DNA of 64,000 nt from Euclidia mi (lineage: Eukaryota; Arthropoda; Insecta; Lepidoptera; Erebidae): assembly GCA_944739405.2 (NCBI GenBank), contig OX123191.2:186001-250000 (forward strand), read 5' to 3'. Under the pieces are notes generated by a model, which was not told the DNA's origin, searched no databases, and saw only the letters and a program-made list of their open reading frames with translations. Shown piece after piece: positions 55,020-64,000 of the stretch. Positions within the stretch are counted from its first letter, which is position 1, and the number at the start of each line of letters is the position of its first letter. The position numbers and the translations under genes are program-made.

Positions 55020-58000
55020 ATGCAATGTTGTGATGGCACTGGCGATGTGGACGTGAGTGCTAGTGAACCTACCACATCGTTGACTGGTCTGGTGCGCTGT
55101 CCGGATTGCTCCCAGGACCGCTTTTTCAAAGGTAAGCGGGGCCTGAAAGTGCATTTTGGTAAAGTACAGAAATCCCAAAATGCACTTTGTGGCTCCACAA
55201 TATCTTCACAACCTGTATTAGGAGACACCACACAAAATCCTTTTTGGCAAACGCTATCAAAATTAAAACATTCGATCCCGGTTGTGAAAAGTGTTCCCCG
55301 TGGGGCAAGACCATCAGTATCCAAAAAATTAGCGGAATGTATTGGTCTTGTCGTCAGGGAGAACTCGAGAACAGCCTGGGAGCAATTACTGACTTTCCCT
55401 TATAGGATTCTACATGTTGATAAAAATCAGGCAGGCCAAAATTCGTTGACATCCCAAATCTTAATATATAAAATCCTTGCGTTACTGACTGACTGACAGA
55501 CACGCTACAGCCGAAACTATTGGGCGCAGGAAGCTGAAATTTGGCATGTATGTTCCTTGGGCACCGTAGGGGTGCACTAAGAAGGGATTTCCCGAAATTC
55601 TCACGGGATCGGCCAAACCGGGTATATTTTAAAAAAAATGCAGGCGTAGCTGCTGGCGTCCTCTAGTTAAATATAATTGTCAAGTTTCGGCACATACTTT
55701 AGATTCAAAATTTAAGTTTAACAAGCAGAAGTCGCTGTATCAATATGTAGAATCTAAATTAAGGGAGGGCGATATACGGGGCGCTTCTAGACTCCTTTTC
55801 AGTAGCGATGTGGTGGCGCCTTGCTCTCCAGAAACGCTTGCGGGTCTGAAGAGCAAGCATCCAGCGCCTATTAATGATCTCTCCTTTCCTGAAGCCCGAC
55901 AGGGAATCAGAACATCTGATCACCACAGCCAAGGACGTGTTAGCAGCGGTTGGCTCCTTCCGGAGTGGCTCGGCCGGGGGCCTCGATGCACTGACGCCCC
56001 AGCACCTGAAAGACCTTGTGTGTGCCAGTGCTGGGGTGGCTGGCGATACACTTCTGAGGGAGTTGACTGCGCTAATAAATATGATGCTCTCCGGTAATGT
56101 GGACGACGCCATCGTTGACATCTTGTATGGGGCGAACTTGTGCGCCCTTAACAAGAGGGATGGTGGCATACGTCCCATTGCCGTGGGTTGCACATATCGG
56201 CGTATAGCAGCCAAGATATGCTGTAAATTTTACAGCAGGGAGCTATCGGAAAAATTCCAACCCCTCCAACTAGGTTTTGGTTCCAAAGGGGGTTGCGAGG
56301 CTGCTATACCTGCCCTTTCTACGTACCTTGGAAGTGGTGATGGAGAGGTCATTTTGAAGGTTGACTTAAAAAACGCCTTCAATTCAGTGAATGGGGACAC
56401 TTTGTTTGCACAAGCAAAATTAGAAACCCCTAAAATTTTTAAATTTCTTTGGCAATGTTACAGGTACCCTACAAAATTATTATATCAGGATAAGCTATTG
56501 GAATCAGCAGTTGGGTGTCAACAAGGTGACCCTCTTGGACCAGTCATTTTTAGTTTAGCAATACACCCCATAATTCGGCAAGTAAATTCTAAATTTAATG
56601 TATGGTTTTTAGATGACAGGACCCTAGGAGGGGATCCAGATATTGTATTACAAGATTTAGCTCTTCTTAAAAATAAATTCGCATCTATTGGCTTGGAACT
56701 AAATTCTAGTAAATGTGAGCTGTTTATAAATACAACAGACTCTTCAAAAAAAACATTCGATTATATCTAAATTTAATCATTTGGCTTCAGACATCAAAAT
56801 TGTTGATAAGAGTTCTCTTCGCCTCCTAGGTTTTCCAGTTTTTAAAGAATCTTTCGATTCTTTCATAGAGGAAAAAATTCAAAATTTTTGTGATATTTCA
56901 GATCGCCTATTCAAAATTAATGTACATTCGGCCTATACTATTATTCGATATTGTCTTTTCGTCCCAAAATTCACAGATGCTTTAATATCTTCCCAACTTT
57001 GGAAAAAATATGCACTTTTAGAACAAGTCGCCAAAATTATCCAAACTACTTTAAAGAGAATACTAAATGTGGACTTGGACGACCGAGCCTGGCTACAAGC
57101 GTCATTGCCTATACGTCTGGGTGGGCTCGGTATACTCAAAATTTCTAGTGTCAGTTTACCGGCGTTTCTGTCTTCGGTTCACAGCACGGAAGAGTTAACT
57201 AGGAAAATTTTATCACCTACACTAGTTAACTCAGAAGTGCTGTGCAAAGTCGAAGCTGTAAACGCCTGGAAAATGGCTTGTCCAAGCACTGATTTGCCTA
57301 CCAACCTATTCTCCCAAAGACAGTGGGATGCGCCGCTTTGTGACATTGTAAGGAAAAGTCTTTTAGATGCATCTTTTAACGTTGCAGAGCGTGCTCGCTT
57401 GCTGGCTGTGGGAGAAAGGGAATCGGGTCTGTGGCTTCAGGCACTACCATCGTCCAACACTGGAACCATGTTGGACGATGAGACGTTCCGTATCGCCACT
57501 TGTCTTCGTTTAGGTGCTCCGTGTGTTTCTCCGCATCGATGTCATTGTGGGGAAGACGTCGATAGCCTCGGACACCATGGGCTATCTCGCAGCAGAAGCG
57601 CTGGTAGAATTCCCCGTCACGCCCATCTGAATGACTTAATTCGTCGTGCTCTTGTCGCGTCTGGCGTACCAGCTGTACTTGAACCAAATGGTTTGGTACG
57701 CGACGACGGTAAGAGACCTGATGGTATGTCATTGTTGCCTTGGAAAATGGGTAGGCCCTTGGTGTGGGACGCAACCTGCGTAGACACCCTCGCGCCATCA
57801 CATGTTCCAAGCACGGGAGGCCATGCTGGCGCTGCTGCTGCAACTGCGGAAACCCTCAAACGGCGCAAATACAGTAATTTAGTGAGTAATTACGTGTTTG
57901 AGCCGTTTGGGGTTGAAACGCTAGGCTCATGGGGTCCGAGCGCTCGTTCACTATTCCGGGAAATTTCTAAACGTTTAATCGACGTCTCACGTGACCAGAA

Positions 58001-58115
58001 GGCTGGTTTATTCTTTGCTCAGAGAATCAGCATTGCCATCCAGCGTGGCAATGCTGCCAGCCTTCTGGGCACGTTACCCGATGACATTGATGCGGAGGCA
58101 TTTTACGACGCCTAA
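55020..58115 (+). pseudogene. R2-superfamily-like retrotransposon ORF: zinc finger, RT, restriction-like endonuclease
   Basis: The N terminus has VRCPDCSQDRFFKGKRGLKVH, a CCHH-type finger. A Helitron (55459-55666) interrupts next, then LREGDIRGASRLLF. The RT follows with SGSAGGLDALTPQHLKDL, RDGGIRPIAVGCTYRR, LKVDLKNAFNSVN, CQQGDPLGPVIFS, WFLDDRTLGGD and GLELNSSKCEL. A C-terminal CHCGEDVDSLGHHG cluster precedes a PD-(D/E)XK-type nuclease (GKRPDGMSLLPW, VWDATCVDT). Breaks: the Helitron, a frameshift near 55875-55890 and a frameshift at the A8 run near 56750. The HHG motif is followed by Ser where Cys is usual. The ATG at 55020 is the first in the frame. The family is close to RLE-type elements, not classical rDNA R2; insertion site specificity is unknown. 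Confidence 0.75.
55459..55666 (+). mobile_element. Non-autonomous Helitron, family H1, copy 4, with proven boundaries
   Basis: Starts TCTTAATATATAAAATCC after A55458 and ends GGCGTCCTCTAG before T55667. Removing exactly these 208 bp joins CAA-A to TT-AAA and lets the R2-like frame run through without a shift or stop. That is the expected result for a Helitron inserted between A and T without target duplication. A GCAG...CTGC short stem lies about 15 bases before the end. Confidence 0.9.
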
Positions 58116-58832
58116 ACCTTGTAAATATTTTAAATTTTTTATTTGTTTTTACGGTTTTTTGTACATGTACTACTTAGACATTAAGATTAGATTAAGCTAC
58201 ATGTAGATTAAAAAATGAAATACCTTGATAATATTTCTTAAAAATAAATAATTACTCATTGTTACACTGTATAGTAATAAAGGATTACCGAAATTAAAAG
58301 TTTTTCAATAAATCTTTCTGAAAGAGGTTCCAAACACAAAAAAAGAGTAAAGAGTTTTAATAAAAAAATACCAGGAAATACTGTTAATCTATGAAAAAAA
58401 AAGATTGTATCCTCTAGACTGATCAAAGGGACCTTTTTATTTATTTGTCAATGTAGCTCGATGTCCACCATATTTAACATGTGGTTCTTACACGTTATTA
58501 TAAGAACGTTAGTAGTAGACCTGACTTTCATCTGAACAATTGTACTAAGCCGCACAAAATACAGAGACAAAATGAGGAATAAAGTAAAATCAGTGCTACT
58601 TTGATTAAGACATGTCAACAAAATACCATGTAGCTCTAGGTCATACTAAGTCGAATTACTAGATATTATAACAAATATCTAGTTAGTATGACTGACAAAC
58701 ATAAAGAAGCAGACTAATTGCAAACCAACAGTAAATACTACAAACAAACACATTATAATTCATAAACATTGTACACGAAGTCATAAATAATCCAACAACA
58801 AAATTTCCTTATTACGTGGGACTAAAGTATAT
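58116..58832. other. R2-like 3' UTR and unassigned AT-rich DNA
   Basis: The first about 110 bp after the stop are T-rich and end near an AAAAAATG stretch at 58210, a plausible 3' end of the R2-like element. The rest is unassigned. Confidence 0.4.
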
Positions 58833-58913
58833 CTGGCGAAAAGTGGGTGTAGAAATACACCTCTGCCTACCCCTTCGGAGATAAAAGGCGTGACGATATG
58901 TATGTATGTATGT
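58833..58913 (+). mobile_element. SINE S1, 3' end with (TATG)n tail
   Basis: CTGGCGAAAAGTGGGTGTAG, ATACACCTCTGCCTACCCC, AAAAGGCGTGA and a TATGTATG tail. 5'-truncated. Confidence 0.7.
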
Positions 58914-59373
58914 AACAAAATTTAAATTTTCCCATCTACATATAATAGTGTAAACAAAAAGACAGGTACATTCAGGAAAGATAAAAAGAGATAAACAGTT
59001 TATACAATGTACGAGATAAATGCATAGGTTTTAGGGTTCAATGCGCTACAACCGCAATCGAATAGAAAAAGAACCAAATAATATGTGACGAACGCAAATG
59101 GAAACATACAGCGCTATGTCACATAGACATGTCAAAGGTTTTCAGTATATGTGGTGAATCAGGTGAAAATTGTATTTATTTTGCTAGAATTCATTGTTAC
59201 TTGTTGAATTTGGTACTTTAAGTAATTTTTGCCTCAAATAGTCAATTTATATGATTGGGTGTAAGGCAATATAGAAATTTGACAATTCCTATTTATAAAA
59301 CCAATTTTTAGTAATGTTCCTGCAATCTGTGTCAATCCTGTATCGTAAAGTACTTTGCAAATATTCAAGTAAA
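58914..59373. other. Unassigned sequence
   Basis: No supported gene. Confidence 0.4.
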
Positions 59374-59647
59374 CTTCCACAATCATAACACATAACATAA
59401 CATAACTTCACGCCTTTTATCCCCGAAGGGCTAGGTAGAGATGTATTACACATACACGTTTTGCCAGTTATGTTTAGGTCCCAATGTAATAGTGGGCGAG
59501 CCTATTGCCATCTACCAGGCACATTAATAAGCGAGCGATAATTAACATTCTTAACACACACTAAAGTAACTGGGGATCGAACCCAAGACCATCGTTTCGG
59601 CAGTCCGTTACGTACACCACTGGGTTATCGCCGCTCTTCCAGAATCA
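59374..59647 (-). mobile_element. Full-length SINE S1 with 12-bp TSD
   Basis: The insert is about 59386-59635. CTTCCACAATCA (59374-59385) and CTTCCAGAATCA (59636-59647) flank it with one difference. On the minus strand: GCGGCGATAACCCAG head, B box GGGTTCGATCCCC, body as in 53168-53426, and a (TTATG)n tail. About 250 bp. Confidence 0.85.
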
Positions 59648-59659
59648 AAACATCCGTAA

Positions 59660-59740
59660 ACGGAACTTAGAAGTGTTATTCCGTGTGCGGGTCGAACTCA
59701 ACACTCTTAGCACGGCGACGGCGACCCGTTTTTAACTAAC
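59660..59740 (-). mobile_element. Second tRNA-like SINE head
   Basis: The minus strand reads GCCGTGCTAAGAGTG (A box-like) then GAGTTCGACCCGC (B box). No body was assigned. Confidence 0.4.
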
Positions 59741-61738
59741 AATAAACCAATATGTTTTTGGGAGTCCATCTCCTTACTGAATACATAGAGAAAGTAGCCT
59801 ACTGTCTTCATCAAACTTATATTAAAATAAATAATAAAACCAAAATAAAATCAACACTAAGGTTAAAATAAACAAAGCAGGAATACAGTAAAGCTGTAAT
59901 TTACATAGTTTACTATTACAGTGATGGTTTATTCAGTAGAAAACAGGAAGGCTAGGTAAACGGAAGATTGCACCTCAAATCTAGGTTTACAAGTACTCAC
60001 GCATGGAGTGGAACATCGATCAGCGGATAGTTTGAAATTGTGTGATCTAGTTTCCGAAGGAGTATTCCGTATCAGAATCAATCAGACCTATATATAGTAA
60101 GCTTTAGCTTGCGGCATTTACTGAAATTGAAAAGAAAGATTAAAAATGAAACTACAAAAGGTGATTTTTAATGTTTATTTTCACTATGGGGTTTCCATCC
60201 ATTAAGGATATGTCAACCCCATCGTAACTTACCTTTTGATGTAAGTATTGAGGGTTATTGCTTAAGATGTCATCTAAATAAACAACTTTAAAACCAAAAC
60301 AAATATCTATAACTGTTAGGCCAGATAAAAAAGCGTAGTGAAGATTTAATTTTTACTTCCAGCTAGATTAGAATCAGTACATACGCGATCAATCCCAATT
60401 ATTTGTAGCAGTAGCGCAATATTGGATACTTGAGAAAGTATGCGTAAGTGGTACGTAATTATATCGTACCTACTTACTTACTCCATTGGCTCAACTACCA
60501 CTCCTATATTACAATACTGTGGTGTCTATAAATTTATGTTTATCATACTTCCTACATGATCCGCTACTATTAGAGTAGCTTTTAGTGCATCAATATTTTT
60601 GGACAAAATAATAAACTCCCACAGAATAGAAGCCTGCCTGTAAGCTTAACTCAAAAGCGAAAAAAGTTGGATATAGCTTGTAAATCCATAAAAATAGACC
60701 GTAGTTCTCATTTTTTATCCATCTTATTATTTTGCGAGAAGCTTACAATTTTGGACATATTTGACTAACCACTATCTAATCCCCAAAATCCACCTGCATT
60801 TGATGCAATGCATCTAAAGGGGCTCATTACCTACATTAAATTTATGTGCATCATTAAAAACATGATTAAATAATAGCATTGAAAATCATAATTTTGATAA
60901 CCTATTTAATTTTATCGAAGAACCAGTAAAGATGTAATTTGATACAATACATCAAAAGATACTCGACGTCGTAAGGCCGATAAAAACGGACATATGATTT
61001 ATTGGAATACATGATTAGATATAATTGACCGCAAGACAGTCTCATACCGTCGCAGAGAGTAAATTGTCTGTGGAATATAATTCCTTATTTTCATAGCTTT
61101 GATACAAGTTGTGTTGGAAGATAAGCGGCTTATAGACAATATATTTCCATCCACATACTTAAATATCTTCATAGGACGGGAAAGCGCTGAGATATTGCAT
61201 GTTGTATCAGACTGTTTACTTGTGTGCGTATTAGTGAAGGCTTACATGTGTGAAATGTGAGTGTCGTAATAACAGATTAATTTTGATGTGTGAGTATTTG
61301 TAATCTTTTACTTATTGATGGCTATGTTATTATTAGTAAGCAGAAGTGAAAACATAGGGGATTTAAGATTATTTCTGGTACGTATTAGTAGTTATGTTTC
61401 TTAATAAAATGCCTGGCGAGTTTACTGTAATATAAATTTAATGGATCTGGATCGCGTTCACGTAGATATTATATAGGTTGCAAATAGTTCTTTATATTCC
61501 GAGGATCATAAAATATATTTTTTTTGCCTTTGAACGCTATGGTTCAAATATAACGATCGGATTTTATCAATTAGAATAATTATTTTTGTCTTTGATGAGC
61601 TAGTTACTACGGAATAAAATAAGTAAAAAAGAAAGTACATTTAGCTAAAAAGATAGGCAGATGAAACCGCAGAGTACAGATATTATATATAACAAACATA
61701 AATCTTCTAACACTAATTCAGATACCTAATCTTATACA
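59741..61738. other. Unassigned AT-rich sequence
   Basis: About 2 kb without a supported gene or repeat boundary. Confidence 0.45.
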
Positions 61739-62267
61739 GTCTTATTAATAAACTAGGATTAGCGTCAGAACAACTTTACTCCAAGACATAAGCCAAGATT
61801 AGGCAATTATGGTATTAATAAACTAGAAGCAAGGACGGAGTTAACTATTCATAATTTACTCCGGGAATAAAAGTTACTCCGCGGAGACCCATGGTTTAAC
61901 ACTGGAGTAAGCAAGGAGTGAGCATCTATTTGTCACGGGGTACGGTAGACTAGATCGAAACTTTACCTGAATACTAAAATATAAAAAATAAAGATTTCGA
62001 GTCGACAACATATATCCGCAAAATTCGGATTGTCGAGTATTTTGTTAATTTCTAATGCTTCTGACAGTAATAGAAATTATAATAATAAAAAAGACAGAAA
62101 AGTCACTGTCACCGAATACAGTCATGTTGAGTATCTACTATGTAGTTTGTATACCATGAGTAAATACTTCTTGCAGTTAGATATATTTCTTATCGGTATA
62201 AACAGTTTGTTTAAACGACAATATGATTATTAAAGTATCCGTCTATTATGACAGAATTGTGTTCTTC

Positions 62268-62306
62268 GAATTTACGCGAGCGAAGCCGCGGGCAAAAGCT
62301 CGTAGA
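62268..62306 (+). repeat. Helitron-like 3' terminus fragment
   Basis: GCGAGCGAAGCCGCGGGCAA followed by AAGCTCGTAG. It shares the terminus with 62695-62925 but ends in a disturbed CTAG. Confidence 0.5.
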
Positions 62307-62694
62307 TTTATATTGTATTTCCAACTTTAATTGAGATTTATATATATAACCCAAATATATTTTCACATTTGTTTGGTGTTCGTTAGAGTACTTACTAGTA
62401 TCTGATTTTGTAATTTTATTATTGTGGGTTAAAATTAATAGAGATTATTTCATTGAAGATTGCCAACCAACACAAACGCTTGCCCTTGCTAAGGGTAGAA
62501 GTTTGTACGGCACAAATTTACCTCTTGGAAGTAAGAACGCATGCGCTATGATAATAGAGTGCGCTGTGCGTATATCTGTCAGTACTGACACATCATACAA
62601 TATAATGTCATATTGTGCACGGTGATTACATTATTCGCATATATAAACTAATAATTATATAAGTACTACGCTTAAACGGCTGAAACAGTTTTCT

Positions 62695-62925
62695 CTATTA
62701 ATATTATAAACGCGAAAGTGTTTAGAGATATTATTTATTAGATATTATATTGGACATGTATTGGAACATGGCTTTGACATTTGACTGTATGCAAGGCGAT
62801 GTTATTATGTAGATATAATACTAGGTATATAGTGCCATGAATACCTACTGACCGAGCTACTTTGTACCCAATAGTTTCTGAAGTTTTTAGAATAATACGC
62901 GCGCGAAGCCGCGGGCAAAAGCTAG
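62695..62925 (+). mobile_element. Helitron-like non-autonomous element, family H2
   Basis: Starts TCTCTATTAATATTATAAAC with CGCGAAAGTG and ends GCGAAGCCGCGGGCAAAAG + CTAG followed by T62926. The 3' rule CTRR|T is met. The base before the start is T rather than A, so the exact 5' end is uncertain. Ends of this type are common in Lepidoptera. Confidence 0.6.
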
Positions 62926-63181
62926 TTGTCAAATAAAAGTGTTTAATAAAAAGTTTTTATTCGACCAGGTCATTTTGTTCATTCTTTTTACTTTTAATAT
63001 CAGTGGGTTGCCATAACGTATACCTTAATCTCAGGGTAAGAATAGTATTGTTACTCCGAACTTACTTCGTATTTATTAATACCGTTATTAACACGTAGCT
63101 ATTCCATAACTAATCTAGAATTAACTACCCCCGGTGTTACTTTGGAGTAAGAGAAGAATAAGCATTTTTTATTAATAAGAC

Positions 63182-64000
63182 CGCTAGCGAATACCTCTGT
63201 TGATTTATAAACAACATTATCCAGTTCGGTTACACCTACGAGTAAATAAAACTAATCCTTCTATGACATGAAATATCTCCAATATTCTATATATTTTGTA
63301 CCGCAGTCATTTATCAAAGTCACACGGAACCCTACTAATACAGTCATGTTAGCCTTTTGGTGACCAGTTATTGCTGGTCATAAATTCATATTTATGGCCC
63401 CTAATGCAGGCCACCGGTCACTATGGCTGCATATGTAAAGATACAATCGTTTTTGCATTATATCGTGTCAAACTGGCTTTATATAGTTGTAATACTGTGG
63501 GTTAGAATAATATTGATAGATGGCAGGATATGAGTAGTGTAAATGTTTTAAAAATATAATTGTTTGGAATTCTTGTGACATTTTTATTAGGTGGTATTAT
63601 TGCTGTTTTATTAGGGTTGTAATATTTTATATGGCGATAGTAAAATTATGATAATAGGTTATGAATTTATTCCTACACGGAACAACTTTTTGGGCATTTC
63701 TTGTAATAATGGTTTGAATATTCATAGAGTCCACCATGATACAAGGATCATCTTAGTGCGACAGTTATCTTTAATTGAGAAACATATGTATCTTTTGAAG
63801 CCTGGATTATTATCTTTTGAAGATTGGACGGGGTTACACATATGTCTATAGTTACAACAACCCACAATAATTAAGATGAATCATTAAATTTAATGTCTAT
63901 TTCCATAGGCTGTTTGCAATAACTATTTACAAGAACAACTTACAACATACAACATTTTTACTGCGGAAATAATTTGAGCAATGTGGATAAATTGAATGTC
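63182..64000. other. Unassigned AT-rich sequence
   Basis: No supported gene. The 67-codon ORF at 63648-63851 has no recognisable domain. Confidence 0.4.

Larger units (their letters stand above)
61739..63181. mobile_element. Element with long diverged terminal inverted repeats
   Basis: GTCTTATTAATAAA at 61739-61752 is mirrored at 63168-63181. A second inverted pair, GGTATTAATAAA near 61811 and TTTATTAATACC near 63077, lies inside it. TTACTCC motifs recur in both arms. Each arm is about 170 bp and diverged. The 1.1-kb interior has no transposase and contains Helitron-like pieces. Confidence 0.5.

Overview
The window is AT-rich animal DNA that looks like insect, most likely lepidopteran, intergenic or intronic sequence. 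The reasons are the mix of repeats: tRNA-headed SINEs, Helitrons ending in CTAG, TTAA-inserted elements, BEL/Pao, CR1/Jockey-like, Penelope-like and R2-like retroelements, and (AAAAT)n and (TTTCA)n retroposon tails. The order-level call is an inference from repeat style. I recognise no host protein-coding gene with confidence. Nearly every real coding signal belongs to a mobile element.

Layout. 1-2.9 kb: a broken, intron-containing multicopy gene with an XPG/FEN1-like nuclease region, then a large palindrome. 3.0-12.4 kb: retroposon tails, a microsatellite of about 325 bp, a Helitron, a TIR-bearing MITE, a GC-rich dispersed repeat and SINE remnants. 12,528-27,753: one BEL/Pao retroelement with an envelope-like third gene, bounded by a perfect 5-bp GTTAC target duplication. 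It is split by at least four later insertions (LINE A, a SINE, LINE B, a LINE fragment). Removing them leaves roughly 8.5 kb of original element. LINE B (minus strand) keeps an open ORF2 with EN and RT catalytic motifs and has a striking candidate -1 ribosomal frameshift signal at its ORF1/ORF2 junction.

27.8-45.7 kb: mostly unassigned AT-rich DNA carrying a broken LINE (32.6-34.3 kb), tRNA-derived SINEs, an inverted-repeat-flanked Penelope-like element (35.9-37.1 kb) and several foldback repeats. 45,723-51,563: a non-coding element with LTR-like direct repeats. Each repeat copy carries a different TTAA-inserted element, and each copy shows the empty site for the other's insertion. 51.6-53.7 kb: SINE foldbacks and nested SINE/LINE pieces. 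55.0-58.1 kb: an R2-superfamily-like retrotransposon ORF (zinc finger, RT, restriction-like endonuclease) interrupted by a Helitron whose removal restores the reading frame exactly. 58.2-64 kb: SINEs, Helitron ends and a long diverged-TIR element.

The window reads as a layered record of insertions. Several junctions (perfect TSDs, reciprocal empty sites, frame continuity) delimit the elements to the base. All gene calls come from reading translations by eye; no database search was possible.
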